The notes below the pieces were generated by a model. That model saw only the letters and a program-made list of their open reading frames with translations, had not been told where the DNA came from and ran no database searches. A DNA stretch of 15,468 nt from Acidobacteriota bacterium (GTDB lineage Bacteria; Acidobacteriota; Terriglobia; Terriglobales; Acidobacteriaceae), in assembly GCA_019510535.1 (NCBI GenBank), contig JAEKKE010000176.1, forward strand, positions 1 to 15,468, read 5' to 3'. Below are positions 1-7,268 of this stretch, in pieces. The translations under genes were made by a program, and so were the position numbers. The first letter of the stretch is position 1; every line of letters begins with the position of its first letter.

Positions 1-148
1 ATCATCAACATCACACCGATAGCTTCCGGAATCAAATCTGATGGCTCTGCTGATTGGAGTATGTTTGACATCCTGGACCGTATGTAATGAGGTATCGCGT
101 GTGGCTTTTCACTTTCGAAACATGGAACGATGTGGACGTCAGCTTATC

Positions 149-1417
149 TTATCGGTCTGCGTTTTTCAGCCACTCTTCCAATTGTCCCGTCAGGCGCAGA
201 GCGCTGATCTGTGCTTCACGGAGCTGTCGGTCGGCATCGAGTAGATCTAGGTACTTCTGCCGTTCCTGAATGAGCGCATTTTGCTCATCTTTCGGAGATG
301 GTGGAGCGGCGCCATTGCCGGATCCCTCATTCAATTGAATCCGTAGTGCCTCAAGCTGTTGTCCGGCAATCTCACGCTCCAACTCGGCGATCTCGCTCTT
401 TGCGTTCAGCTCCGCGAGTGTGTTAATTGTCTTCACGCGGCCTTCCAGGAAATCAAACTTCAAACGATCCGCGTCGGACTGCGCATGCAATGCGTCGGCA
501 AGTGATTCCTTTGCCTTGGCATGTAGCTGAAGTTGAAAGACGGGGAGGTCCACCACCGTCCCTACGGTGAAGTTATCTGTCCGGAAGGAACCGGGTTTGT
601 AATAGTCCTGATAGTTATTGAAGGTTGCATAGCGGTCGTATTGAAAATTAAAACCGACACGCGGACGATATAGCTTTCTTGCATCTCCAAAAGCAACCTG
701 GAATTTTGACCGCGCGTTGACGTACGCCGCCTGAATTGCCGGCACGTATTCACCATCGCTCCTTGCTTTTGGAGCCGGAGGTGACGGAATGCTACCGGAA
801 ACGATGGAGAGGCCTTCAGCCGGCAGTCCTGTCAGATTCGCAAGGTGAGTACGTTGAAAAGCGATATCCGCGTCCTCGTGCAGCCTGGCGAGAGTGATTT
901 GAGCCAGGGCGAGGCGGGACTTTGTCAGTTCCATCCGATTGTCCTGACCTGCATCCATGCGCAAACGCACAATCTCCACGAGATGCACTGCAAATCCCTG
1001 TTCCTGCTTCAATGCCTCAAGCCGCCGCAGGTCGTGGTCCAGCACAACGCACGTGCGGGCAGCATCTTCGGCGACGGCCTGGCGCGCATCCGCCAATGCA
1101 AGATTGGCCGCCTCCAGCCCCATTCGCGCCGCGTCGATGTACTTCTTCTGGGCGAGATCAAAGACCAGCGATTGCAAGTTGAAGTTATAGAGAGTCGGTT
1201 GACCGACAGGGAAGCCGTAGGAGTAGCCCAACCCTGAACCAGCATTCAGCACCGGAATGAAGACCACACGCGATTCTGAAAGAACAGCCGTCGCCTTGGC
1301 TGCATCCGCTTCGGCCATCTTTACCCGCGGGCTATTGCGAAGCGCAAGGTCAATCGCAGAGGCGAACGAGAGCTGCGCTTCAAGCTTCGCCGATGCAAGC
1401 AGCATGCATGCGAACAC
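149..1417 (-). CDS. TolC-family outer-membrane efflux protein
   Basis: This protein is expected to be a trimeric outer-membrane channel (OEP family) serving a tripartite efflux or secretion pump. The 422 residues start with a short hydrophobic segment ending in a signal-peptidase-like ASAKLEAQ. Two long helical and strand-rich repeats follow, with OEP-style openings SFASAIDLALRNSPRV and YVNARSKFQVAFGDARKLYRP, and helices rich in Ala, Glu and Gln such as LADALHAQSDADRLKFD. The length is normal for the family. No inner-membrane pump or HlyD-type adaptor is in view, so the partner is unknown. The start is uncertain: the only nearby start codon is GTG at 1417, with no ribosome-binding site and a very short signal n-region. 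The frame stays open back to a stop at 1454-1456, so a non-standard start near 1444 would give a better signal peptide. Bases 1-148 beyond its stop show nothing recognisable. Confidence 0.85.
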   Translation of the reverse strand: MFACMLLASAKLEAQLSFASAIDLALRNSPRVKMAEADAAKATAVLSESRVVFIPVLNAGSGLGYSYGFPVGQPTLYNFNLQSLVFDLAQKKYIDAARMGLEAANLALADARQAVAEDAARTCVVLDHDLRRLEALKQEQGFAVHLVEIVRLRMDAGQDNRMELTKSRLALAQITLARLHEDADIAFQRTHLANLTGLPAEGLSIVSGSIPSPPAPKARSDGEYVPAIQAAYVNARSKFQVAFGDARKLYRPRVGFNFQYDRYATFNNYQDYYKPGSFRTDNFTVGTVVDLPVFQLQLHAKAKESLADALHAQSDADRLKFDFLEGRVKTINTLAELNAKSEIAELEREIAGQQLEALRIQLNEGSGNGAAPPSPKDEQNALIQERQKYLDLLDADRQLREAQISALRLTGQLEEWLKNADR

Positions 1418-1591
1418 AAGAGGCAGGGGATTGGTCTTGTCGATACCTACTACTTATGGTACAGATTCGTCATCGCGAAAGATTGACTCTAAAAGAGTTC
1501 ACCTCACCACTTCCCGCGTGAAAGAATACCCACAGGCGAAGCAGATCTGAGATCTTTTCAGCACCTGCCATATCCCCCAAGGAGATTTTCT

Positions 1592-1864
1592 GTGGCTCAG
1601 CATGCCTGCAAACACTTCGCGCATCTGCATCCGGTAACGCCTTCCGCAAGAGGCTGTGAAGAGTGCCTGAAGATGGGAAGCTCCTGGGTGCATCTGAGAA
1701 TGTGCCTGGTCTGCGGGCATGTAGGTTGCTGCGATTCCTCGCCGAACAAGCACGCCACCAAGCATTTTCACGACACCAAGCATCCCATCATCCGCTCAGT
1801 CGAACCCGGCGAGAGCTGGGCATGGTGCTTTGTGGACGAAGTCGTCGAAGAGCTGCAGCAATAA
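1592..1864 (+). CDS. Stand-alone UBP-type zinc finger protein
   Basis: This 90-residue protein consists almost entirely of a zf-UBP domain, the ubiquitin-binding zinc finger of eukaryotic deubiquitinases. The expected ligands are visible: C6 and H8, C22xxC25, C38xxC41, C46, H54, H58 and H64. They are followed by the conserved aromatic stretch SWAWC at 75-79. Bacterial members are known as short stand-alone proteins of undefined role; there is no ubiquitin here, so a terminal-carboxylate ligand or a purely structural role is inference. The GTG start at 1592 is well supported by AAGGAG at 1579-1584 with 7 bases of spacing. The gene converges on the 104-residue CxxC protein with only 14 bases between the stops and no terminator hairpin. 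It is divergent from the TolC gene. Confidence 0.88.
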   Translation: MAQHACKHFAHLHPVTPSARGCEECLKMGSSWVHLRMCLVCGHVGCCDSSPNKHATKHFHDTKHPIIRSVEPGESWAWCFVDEVVEELQQ

Positions 1865-1878
1865 GGTTGTCAGCGAGA

Positions 1879-2193
1879 TCAGTCCAGATCGAAGTCCCGC
1901 AGCGGCTTCTCCGTCAGTGGAGTCTCTTTGGCCTTTTTCACTGCCTCGGCGAACTTCTTGGCAAGCAGATCTTCCTTGTTCTTCTCTGCTTCGACTGACT
2001 GACGGAAGAGCGAGTCCCGGCGATCGTCCTGCTCTTTCAACGCAGCCGAGGCCTGGGAAAGGCTTTCAAAGGTGCGCTTCTTCGGCGCTGAGGTATGGCT
2101 GATGATCTGCTGCGTAACGGGATCGATCTTCAGGATCGCACCACAGTCCGGACACAACACTTCAAATCCCTGCTCGACCTTCGACTTCGCCAT
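1879..2193 (-). CDS. Small CxxC-containing hypothetical protein
   Basis: I do not recognise a named family. The 104 residues begin MAKSKVEQGFEVLCPDCGA. C14 and C17 form one CPDC knuckle, and these are the only cysteines, so a complete zinc site would need a dimer or another protein. From about residue 40 the sequence is highly charged and Ala/Glu/Lys-rich and looks like a long helix or coiled coil, ending in an acidic DFDLD. It lies 59 bases after hemH on the same strand and is probably read through from the hemE-hemH unit, although a perfect short palindrome lies in the gap. The ATG at 2193 lacks an evident Shine-Dalgarno sequence. Coding is supported by the MAKSK start, charged composition and absence of a better frame. 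A role in haem metabolism is only a guess from position. Confidence 0.72.
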   Translation of the reverse strand: MAKSKVEQGFEVLCPDCGAILKIDPVTQQIISHTSAPKKRTFESLSQASAALKEQDDRRDSLFRQSVEAEKNKEDLLAKKFAEAVKKAKETPLTEKPLRDFDLD

Positions 2194-2208
2194 GGAGAGG
2201 ATTGTAGT

Positions 2209-2232
2209 ACGGGACGGCGCAGGCCGTCCTGT
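2209..2232. repeat. Short palindrome between hemH and the CxxC gene
   Basis: GGACGGC and GCCGTCC pair around the loop GCAG; the stem extends to 10 pairs with one mismatch (2209-2218 with 2223-2232). No T-tract follows on either strand, so it is a poor terminator. It may be a REP-like unit or an RNA-stabilising hairpin at the hemH 3' end. Confidence 0.6.
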
Positions 2233-2252
2233 AACTGCCCGGCACTCGCGAC

Positions 2253-3173
2253 CTAGCGGTGCGAGCCAGCCAACTCGGCCAATGCTTCGATCAAGAGCGG
2301 ATGGTCGTTCAAGGATTCCGGACGAGACAGCCTGATGCCGATCTCTTTGGCGAACTGCTGGAAGTTGATGTCGATGTCGTAGAGCACCTCGACGTGGTCG
2401 CAGACGAAGCCGATGGGGTGCAGCACGACCTCGTCATAGCCACGATCTTTCAGCGAACGCAGCGAATCTTCAACCGTTGGCCCGAGCCAGGGACCTCCGC
2501 TGGCGCCCTGTGACTGAAAGGCGAAGTACCAGTCGTCAATGCCGGCCTTCTGTGCGACCAGGGCGGCCGTGTCCTTGGCTTCATCGGCATAGGGATCGGG
2601 GTTATCACCCTGGACCGTGCGAGAGGGAACGGAGTGCGCTGTGAACAGGACTGCCTGCTTGCCGTCGGCCTTGATCGATACCTGAGGAACACGCGAATGC
2701 AGCAGGCGATCGGCGAAGGCCTCAATCAGCTTCGGGTGGTTGTGCCAGCCTTCGACGAAGTCGATCTGGATGGCGGGAGCTTCACCGAGGGCCTTCATCA
2801 GGTCGCGTTTGTAGAGTCCGATGGAGGTACGCGAGTTCTGTGGGGCCAGGCAGAGCACGCGTGCCGAAGTGACGCCGTCTACCTTCATCTGCTCGATCAC
2901 GGGACTGATCAGAGGCTTCCAATTGCGCATGGCAACGTAAACCGGCTCGCTGATCTTTGTGCGCAGTAGTTCCGCCTGTTTCATCGTCCAGCGGGTCAGG
3001 TGCGGCAGTTCAGGTCCGGGCTCTTCGCGAAGCCCGATCTCGGCGTAGCGGTGCTGCAGCTCTTCGACGACGTTATCGGGAACCCCGCGCCCAGAGGTTA
3101 CGAGGTCGAGGTAGGCTTTCATCTCGCCGAGAGTATCCGGCGTGCCGTGAGCGAGCAGAAGAATCGCGTGCAT
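2253..3173 (-). CDS. hemH: Ferrochelatase
   Basis: This enzyme inserts ferrous iron into a porphyrin in the last steps of haem synthesis. The 306-residue product has the usual length. Conserved sites visible are LLLAHGTPD near the N-terminus, the catalytic histidine H180 in LFTAHSVPSR, SQGASGGPWLGP at 221-232, and the metal-site glutamate E262 in GFVCDHVEVLYD. The start at 3173 (MHAILLLAHGT) matches the family. An in-frame ATG at 3260 would add 29 residues, but they are encoded by the palindromic repeat at 3201-3317, not by the enzyme. The region after AHGTPD (YLDLVTSGRG) resembles the Gram-positive type enzyme, yet the position of its characteristic Tyr in AYGTP is His9 here, so whether the substrate is protoporphyrin or coproporphyrin cannot be settled from sequence alone. 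It lies downstream of hemE on the same strand, 141 bases away. Confidence 0.95.
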   Translation of the reverse strand: MHAILLLAHGTPDTLGEMKAYLDLVTSGRGVPDNVVEELQHRYAEIGLREEPGPELPHLTRWTMKQAELLRTKISEPVYVAMRNWKPLISPVIEQMKVDGVTSARVLCLAPQNSRTSIGLYKRDLMKALGEAPAIQIDFVEGWHNHPKLIEAFADRLLHSRVPQVSIKADGKQAVLFTAHSVPSRTVQGDNPDPYADEAKDTAALVAQKAGIDDWYFAFQSQGASGGPWLGPTVEDSLRSLKDRGYDEVVLHPIGFVCDHVEVLYDIDINFQQFAKEIGIRLSRPESLNDHPLLIEALAELAGSHR

Positions 3174-3200
3174 CGTTTTTATTTTAGTGCGCAGCCCATT

Positions 3201-3317
3201 TAGAGCATTTTCCCTGTAGGTGTAGTGTAGGGTTTCCGCATCTATGGGCGTTTTCCGCAATGAAAACGCCGCTGCACGTCACTTCCGGGATACCCTGCAA
3301 CAGGGAAAGTGCTCTTA
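3201..3317. repeat. Palindromic intergenic repeat, copy A (full length)
   Basis: The ends form an inverted repeat: TAGAGCATTTTCCCTGT at 3201-3217 against ACAGGGAAAGTGCTCTTA at 3300-3317. Inside is a perfect 9-base stem, GGCGTTTTC (3247-3255) with GAAAACGCC (3262-3270). The core GCATCTATGGGCGTTTTCCG (3238-3257) recurs exactly at 8277-8296. The element fills the hemE-hemH gap, and its right end includes the hemE stop codon (3315-3317). It carries no gene. It resembles a REP/MITE-type non-autonomous repeat. On the minus strand it stays open in the hemH frame, which can mislead start calling. Confidence 0.85.
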
Positions 3318-4355
3318 GAGCCGGAACTGCTTGACCCACTCGGCGACGGCGATGACATTTTCGACCGGTGTACCAGGGACGATGCCGTGTCCGAGGTTGA
3401 AGATGTGGCCGGGTTGGCCGGCATTGCGGCGAAGAATCTCTTCGGTGCGCTGCTTGAGAACATCCTGCGGCGCGAACAGCGTGATGGGATCGAGGTTCCC
3501 CTGCACAGCAACGTTGTCGCCTAACAGCGTGCGGGCTTCGTCGACGGGAATACGCCAGTCGAGACCGAGGACATCAGCTCCGGTCTGTTTCATGTGTGGC
3601 AGCAACGTGGCCGAGTCGACGCCGAAGTAGATAACGGGAACGCCCATGGCCTGGACGGCCTGTACCAGGCGCGTGGTGGACGGGAGTACGTACTCGCAAT
3701 AGTCGGAAACTGAGAGCGCTCCTGCCCAGGAGTCGAAGATCTGGATGACGTCGGCGCCTGCCTCTACCTGCTGTTTTGCATAGGGGATGAGGATGGTGAC
3801 GAGCTTGTCCATTAGCAGGTCCCATGCGGCGCGGTCGCCATACATCAGCTTCTTGGCCTCGATGTAGTTGCGGGAGCCACCGCCTTCAATCATGTAGCTG
3901 GCCAGCGTGAAGGGAGCGCCGATAAAGCCGATGATGCCGAGCTCATCGCCATCCGGACGGGGAGCCGCGAAGTGGGCGCAGACCTTCTCGATGGCGCGGG
4001 CGACATACTGGAGCTCTTCCGCGCGGTCGGTGCGCAGGGCTGCAATCTGCTCAGCGGAGCGGATAGGCGTGTGCACGACGGGGCCTTCGCCATTGACGAA
4101 CTCGAAGTCCAGGCCCATGGGGGTAAGCGGCAGCAGCAGGTCCGCGAAGATGATGGCGGCATCGACACCCAGGCGCTCGGCCGCGGTGATGGTGACCTCG
4201 GCGGCGATCTCGGGTGTGCGGCAGATCTCAAGCAACGAGTGGTGCTTGCGCACGGCCATGTACTCCGGCATATAGCGGCCGGCCTGGCGAAGGAACCAGA
4301 CGGGTGTGCGATCAACGGACTGACGGAGGCAGGCTCTTACAAAACGGCTGGACAT
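3315..4355 (-). CDS. hemE: Uroporphyrinogen decarboxylase
   Basis: This cytoplasmic enzyme removes four acetate carboxyls from uroporphyrinogen III to give coproporphyrinogen III. The 346-residue length is typical. The first family signature reads PVWFLRQAGRYMPEY at 18-32. The catalytic aspartate is D72 in IIFADLLLP. The second signature is GFIGAPFTLASYMIEGG. IQIFDSWAG, GLDWR, VQGNLDP and FNLGHGIVPGTPVENV follow in the usual order. The ATG at 4355 is upstream of MSSRFVRACLRQ, with only a weak ribosome-binding site. The gene starts a unit with hemH. A weak promoter-like TAGAAT is readable on the minus strand at 4365-4370, and two repeats lie upstream (4390-4413 and 4447-4494). hemE and the enzymes between it and hemH are not adjacent here, so the rest of the pathway is encoded elsewhere. 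Confidence 0.97.
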   Translation of the reverse strand: MSSRFVRACLRQSVDRTPVWFLRQAGRYMPEYMAVRKHHSLLEICRTPEIAAEVTITAAERLGVDAAIIFADLLLPLTPMGLDFEFVNGEGPVVHTPIRSAEQIAALRTDRAEELQYVARAIEKVCAHFAAPRPDGDELGIIGFIGAPFTLASYMIEGGGSRNYIEAKKLMYGDRAAWDLLMDKLVTILIPYAKQQVEAGADVIQIFDSWAGALSVSDYCEYVLPSTTRLVQAVQAMGVPVIYFGVDSATLLPHMKQTGADVLGLDWRIPVDEARTLLGDNVAVQGNLDPITLFAPQDVLKQRTEEILRRNAGQPGHIFNLGHGIVPGTPVENVIAVAEWVKQFRL

Positions 4356-4389
4356 GCAGCTTTGATTCTACGTGGAAGGGAGCTTGCGG

Positions 4390-4413
4390 TTGAATGGTGG
4401 AATAGTTGGATAG
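4390..4413 (+). repeat. Octamer triplet, locus 1
   Basis: Three tandem 8-base units TTGAATGG, TGGAATAG, TTGGATAG lie between the GT-C glycosyltransferase gene and hemE. This is the most degenerate of four such loci in the window. Confidence 0.6.
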
Positions 4414-4446
4414 GTCGGAAACAACATAGACTGGGGCTACCGATTA

Positions 4447-4494
4447 GGGCAGGTTTCCTGTTCCGGGATACCCAGCAACCGGAAAGACTTGCCC
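4447..4494. repeat. Internally deleted derivative of the palindromic repeat (copy C)
   Basis: The arms GGGCAGGTTTCC and GGAAAGACTTGCCC pair, with CCGGGATACCCAGC in the centre. The stretch TTCCGGGATACC (4461-4472) is identical to the right part of copy A (3284-3295 region), and the following GCAAC-GGAAAG also matches it. The ~65-base middle of copy A is missing, so this looks like a shortened hairpin form of the same family. It sits in the 148-base gap upstream of hemE. Confidence 0.6.
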
Positions 4495-4503
4495 AGTGGA
4501 TCT

Positions 4504-5922
4504 TTAGTGAGCTGGGACGAGGATGAGAACACCGTCGCGTTGCATAACCGGTGTGTAGTGTTTGCGAATGATCTCAAGCATCTCCGGAGTGAACCGGTTG
4601 GCATCTGTATCGGCTTTGGTGAGATCGATCGATTTGTTCAGTTGTACGGCGGCGAATTGGCGGTTTGCGAGTTGGCTATAGAGCGGTGACGGATCGAGTT
4701 TGCCCAACTGGATGAAGCGTGTTGCGTTGAAAGGGTCGTAGAGATAAGGCTTGCCCGCTTCGGCGCAAAGCAGCAGCGACTCGCAGATAGCGGTTCCGGG
4801 AGTTTGCTGCAACAGAGCAAGTGATTCGCGATACGTCTGTTGTTGTCGCCGAAGATGCCTGAGATCGCGAATCGGAAGACTGGTTTCGTTGGTAATGAAG
4901 AGCGGCAGCAACGGCCAGAGAGCGATGGCTATCGGAAGATACGTCAATGGCGGCGCAGCCTCGCGCACTTCATCGAGGAAGATGCCAACCAACAGCACCA
5001 TGGCGAGCAGTGTGTCGAAGAGGGAGTTGGTAGCGACGCCGACTCCACCGGCAAAGAAGAGATTCAATACAAACGCGCATGCGAGCCAGATTCCGGTGAT
5101 GCGAAGTGCAGGGTATCGGCGCGAGCGCCATGCTGTGATGCCGGCGAGCACGAGGAGAGGAATCAGCGGACCAAGGGTGCCGATGCCGTTGTCGAAGGCA
5201 TGATGCAGGGAGTATCCGCGGCCCGCGAGCAGGTTAGTAAGGAATGCCGAACCTGCGAAGTGCTGGTTGATCCACAGCGAAAACACAGTGGCTGGTATTG
5301 CCGTGCCGAGGAAGAGAGTTAGTCCACGCCAACGGCGTGCCAGCAAAAGATCCAGCGTAACCGCCAGCGGAATGTCGATGAGGTTGTGCTTAATGTTCCC
5401 CGCGAAGACAAAGAGCAACGCGATGAAGACAATCGCCGCTGGACGTTCGCGAAAGCGCAGATAGAGATAGAGCGCTGCGAGAAAGAATGGCGTGGCAAAG
5501 AGCTGGGGATCGTACTGCCCGATGTAGCTGGGAGCAGAGGCGCAGAGGACGCTGATGGTGAGCAGCGCGGTGAAGACCGCGGCATAGCGCGATCCCGCGA
5601 GATGCCGCACCATTGCAGCCAGAAGCACCGCGGAGCAGACCAGGCCAACGATGGACAAGGCACGGCCGGTATGGAGCAGATCGCCGGTCAGGTGCGATAG
5701 CCAGGCAGAGATATAAAACGACAGCGCGGGATAGTTAACCGTGTGCCACCCGAAACGCTCGGCATAGAGCGGCTGGTGCAGGAGTACGGCACGGGCGTTA
5801 TAGAGGTTCCAACCCTCGTTGTAGCCGACTTCAAGCTGCATACCCGAACGCATCACCGGAACGAACGCGGTGTAAGCGGCAACCAGAGCCGCTGCGAGAA
5901 GCTGCTTGTGAGAACGCTGCAT
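4504..5922 (-). CDS. Integral-membrane GT-C glycosyltransferase (GT39/ArnT-like)
   Basis: This is predicted to transfer a sugar from a polyprenyl-phosphate donor on the outer face of the inner membrane. The 472 residues contain about ten hydrophobic spans, beginning with LLAAALVAAYTAFVPVM. The first external loop has YNEGWNLYNA (33-42), the place of the acidic DE motif of GT-C enzymes; here N34-E35 replaces D-E. FATPFFLAALYLYLRFRERP and NIKHNLIDIPLAVTLDLLLARRWRG are typical membrane-loop patterns. A soluble C-terminal tail of about 110 residues (ICESLLLCAEAGKPYLYDPFNATRF) closes the protein. The start at 5922 (MQRSHKQLL) follows the GT2-GtrA stop by 11 bases, with AAGG just upstream, so the two are almost certainly co-transcribed. 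An earlier in-frame ATG would lie inside the preceding gene. Acceptor (lipid, protein or O-antigen) unknown. Confidence 0.85.
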   Translation of the reverse strand: MQRSHKQLLAAALVAAYTAFVPVMRSGMQLEVGYNEGWNLYNARAVLLHQPLYAERFGWHTVNYPALSFYISAWLSHLTGDLLHTGRALSIVGLVCSAVLLAAMVRHLAGSRYAAVFTALLTISVLCASAPSYIGQYDPQLFATPFFLAALYLYLRFRERPAAIVFIALLFVFAGNIKHNLIDIPLAVTLDLLLARRWRGLTLFLGTAIPATVFSLWINQHFAGSAFLTNLLAGRGYSLHHAFDNGIGTLGPLIPLLVLAGITAWRSRRYPALRITGIWLACAFVLNLFFAGGVGVATNSLFDTLLAMVLLVGIFLDEVREAAPPLTYLPIAIALWPLLPLFITNETSLPIRDLRHLRRQQQTYRESLALLQQTPGTAICESLLLCAEAGKPYLYDPFNATRFIQLGKLDPSPLYSQLANRQFAAVQLNKSIDLTKADTDANRFTPEMLEIIRKHYTPVMQRDGVLILVPAH

Positions 5923-5933
5923 CCTTACGGAGT

Positions 5934-7085
5934 CTAACTGGAGAGGCTCACCGTGCGCCGTGTTTGTGGCGCTTCCCAGGTAAATATCTGGGTCATGGCG
6001 TAGTTCCACACAGAACCGATAGCGATGCCGGCGAGCGCGGCCAACGCCCATGGTGTGTGCGAGAGGTGGAGACGGTTGGCGTAGGAGACAGAGAAGATTG
6101 CGCCAAGACCGCAAAGCATAAGGAAGCGCAGGTAGCCGGTCCAGGCACAGTGTCCGCGCAGGCGGCTCTGCTGCAGCGCGTTATTGACTGCGAAGTTGGT
6201 GCTCATCGCGGCGATGGCGGCAACTGTCTGCGAGACGAGAAAGCTCGCATGCAGACTGAGATACACGGCTGCCAGAACAGCAAAGTGAACCAGAAGGCCG
6301 CTGGCGCCTGTAAGTGCGAAGAGCGTGAAGCGAGGGCAAAGATGTCCGCCTGTGAGCTTGTTCACGATGAGGAAGAGGTATTCGACGGCAACGTGGAACG
6401 AGAGCTTGGACTGGCCATGTATGCGTGTACGGAAGCGATAGCCAACTTCGCCGATGCGCGGCTGGCGATCGCTGGAGGCCAGCAGGTCGAGCAGGATTTT
6501 GAAGCCGCTGCTCTGAAGGCGAGGAGCGGCGGAGCGGAAAAAGTCATCACGCACCAGAAAGAAGCCGCTCATTGGATCGGAGACCTCGCATTGGCAGACG
6601 GAACGTGAAAGCTGCGCGCTGAGCTGGCTGACACGGACACGAACGCGTGCAAAGTTTCCCATGCTGCCGCCATGGGCGTTACGCGTTCCGACGACCAGGT
6701 CAAGATGCTCGCGCTGCATCTTCTCGATCATGCGGGGGAGGGCTGTTTCATCGTGCTGCATGTCAGCATCCATCACCGCAAGCATTGGTGCGGTGGATGC
6801 CATCATGCCTTCGATCACGGCCGAGGAGAGACCTCGACGGCCGATGCGATGGATAAGGCGGAGGCGGCTGTCCTGACGGGCAAGTTGACGAACCACATCC
6901 GCAGTCCCGTCCGGGGAGTTGTCATCCACGACGATGATCTCGTGCGGCATGTTTCCCAGGACTGTCTGTGTGCGGTGGATCGCTTCGACGATATTGGCGC
7001 ACTCGTTGTAAGTCGGCAGAATCACCGCAAGTTCAACGGTGTTTGAGGCTTGTTGCAAATCGAGTTGGACAGCAAAATCGCTCAT
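5934..7085 (-). CDS. GT2 polyprenol-phosphate sugar synthase fused to GtrA domain
   Basis: The N-terminal half is a dolichol-phosphate-mannose-synthase-like GT2 enzyme. It has VILPTYNE (21-28), VDDNSPDGT (53-61), DADMQHDE (106-113), DPMSGFFLVRDDF (170-182) and RIHGQSKL (221-228). The C-terminal half, about 250-372, is a GtrA domain of four membrane spans with the hallmark TNFAVNNALQQSR. GtrA proteins are thought to flip polyprenyl-phosphate sugars across the membrane. The fusion would therefore make the lipid-linked sugar and move it outward, and the GT-C gene immediately downstream would use it. The ATG at 7085 has AGGA 8 bases upstream. The 383-residue length fits the fused family. The sugar could be mannose, glucose or another hexose; sequence does not decide. 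Confidence 0.92.
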   Translation of the reverse strand: MSDFAVQLDLQQASNTVELAVILPTYNECANIVEAIHRTQTVLGNMPHEIIVVDDNSPDGTADVVRQLARQDSRLRLIHRIGRRGLSSAVIEGMMASTAPMLAVMDADMQHDETALPRMIEKMQREHLDLVVGTRNAHGGSMGNFARVRVRVSQLSAQLSRSVCQCEVSDPMSGFFLVRDDFFRSAAPRLQSSGFKILLDLLASSDRQPRIGEVGYRFRTRIHGQSKLSFHVAVEYLFLIVNKLTGGHLCPRFTLFALTGASGLLVHFAVLAAVYLSLHASFLVSQTVAAIAAMSTNFAVNNALQQSRLRGHCAWTGYLRFLMLCGLGAIFSVSYANRLHLSHTPWALAALAGIAIGSVWNYAMTQIFTWEAPQTRRTVSLSS

Positions 7086-7244
7086 GCTTCAGGTCCTGGC
7101 AGGATTCGCGCTTTAGAGTGCGTGACCCGCTGTACCTGTTTTTGTTGCGAAGCAAACAGAATTGATTACACTCCGCGCGTGCATTTGTCTTTTGCTGGGA
7201 ACTGGAGAAGAAGGATCTCAACCTGCTTCGGTGGGCTTATTCCA

Positions 7245-7268
7245 TTCTTCAATCATTCAATTCTTCAA
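7245..7268 (-). repeat. Octamer triplet, locus 2
   Basis: Read on the minus strand there are three tandem units TTGAAGAA, TTGAATGA, TTGAAGAA, followed by a fourth degenerate unit TGGAATAA (to 7237). It overlaps the stop codon of the TonB-C gene (7265-7267), so the last codons of that gene run into it. Confidence 0.65.

Noticed and set aside
41..244. 67-codon plus-strand frame at the left edge
   Set aside because: Mostly antisense to the TolC-family gene, with no ribosome-binding site or recognisable features.
3972..4526. 184-codon plus-strand frame opposite hemE
   Set aside because: Antisense shadow of hemE and it runs through two intergenic repeats.
5964..6608. 214-codon plus-strand frame opposite the GT2-GtrA gene
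   Set aside because: Antisense to a well-defined enzyme and without family features.
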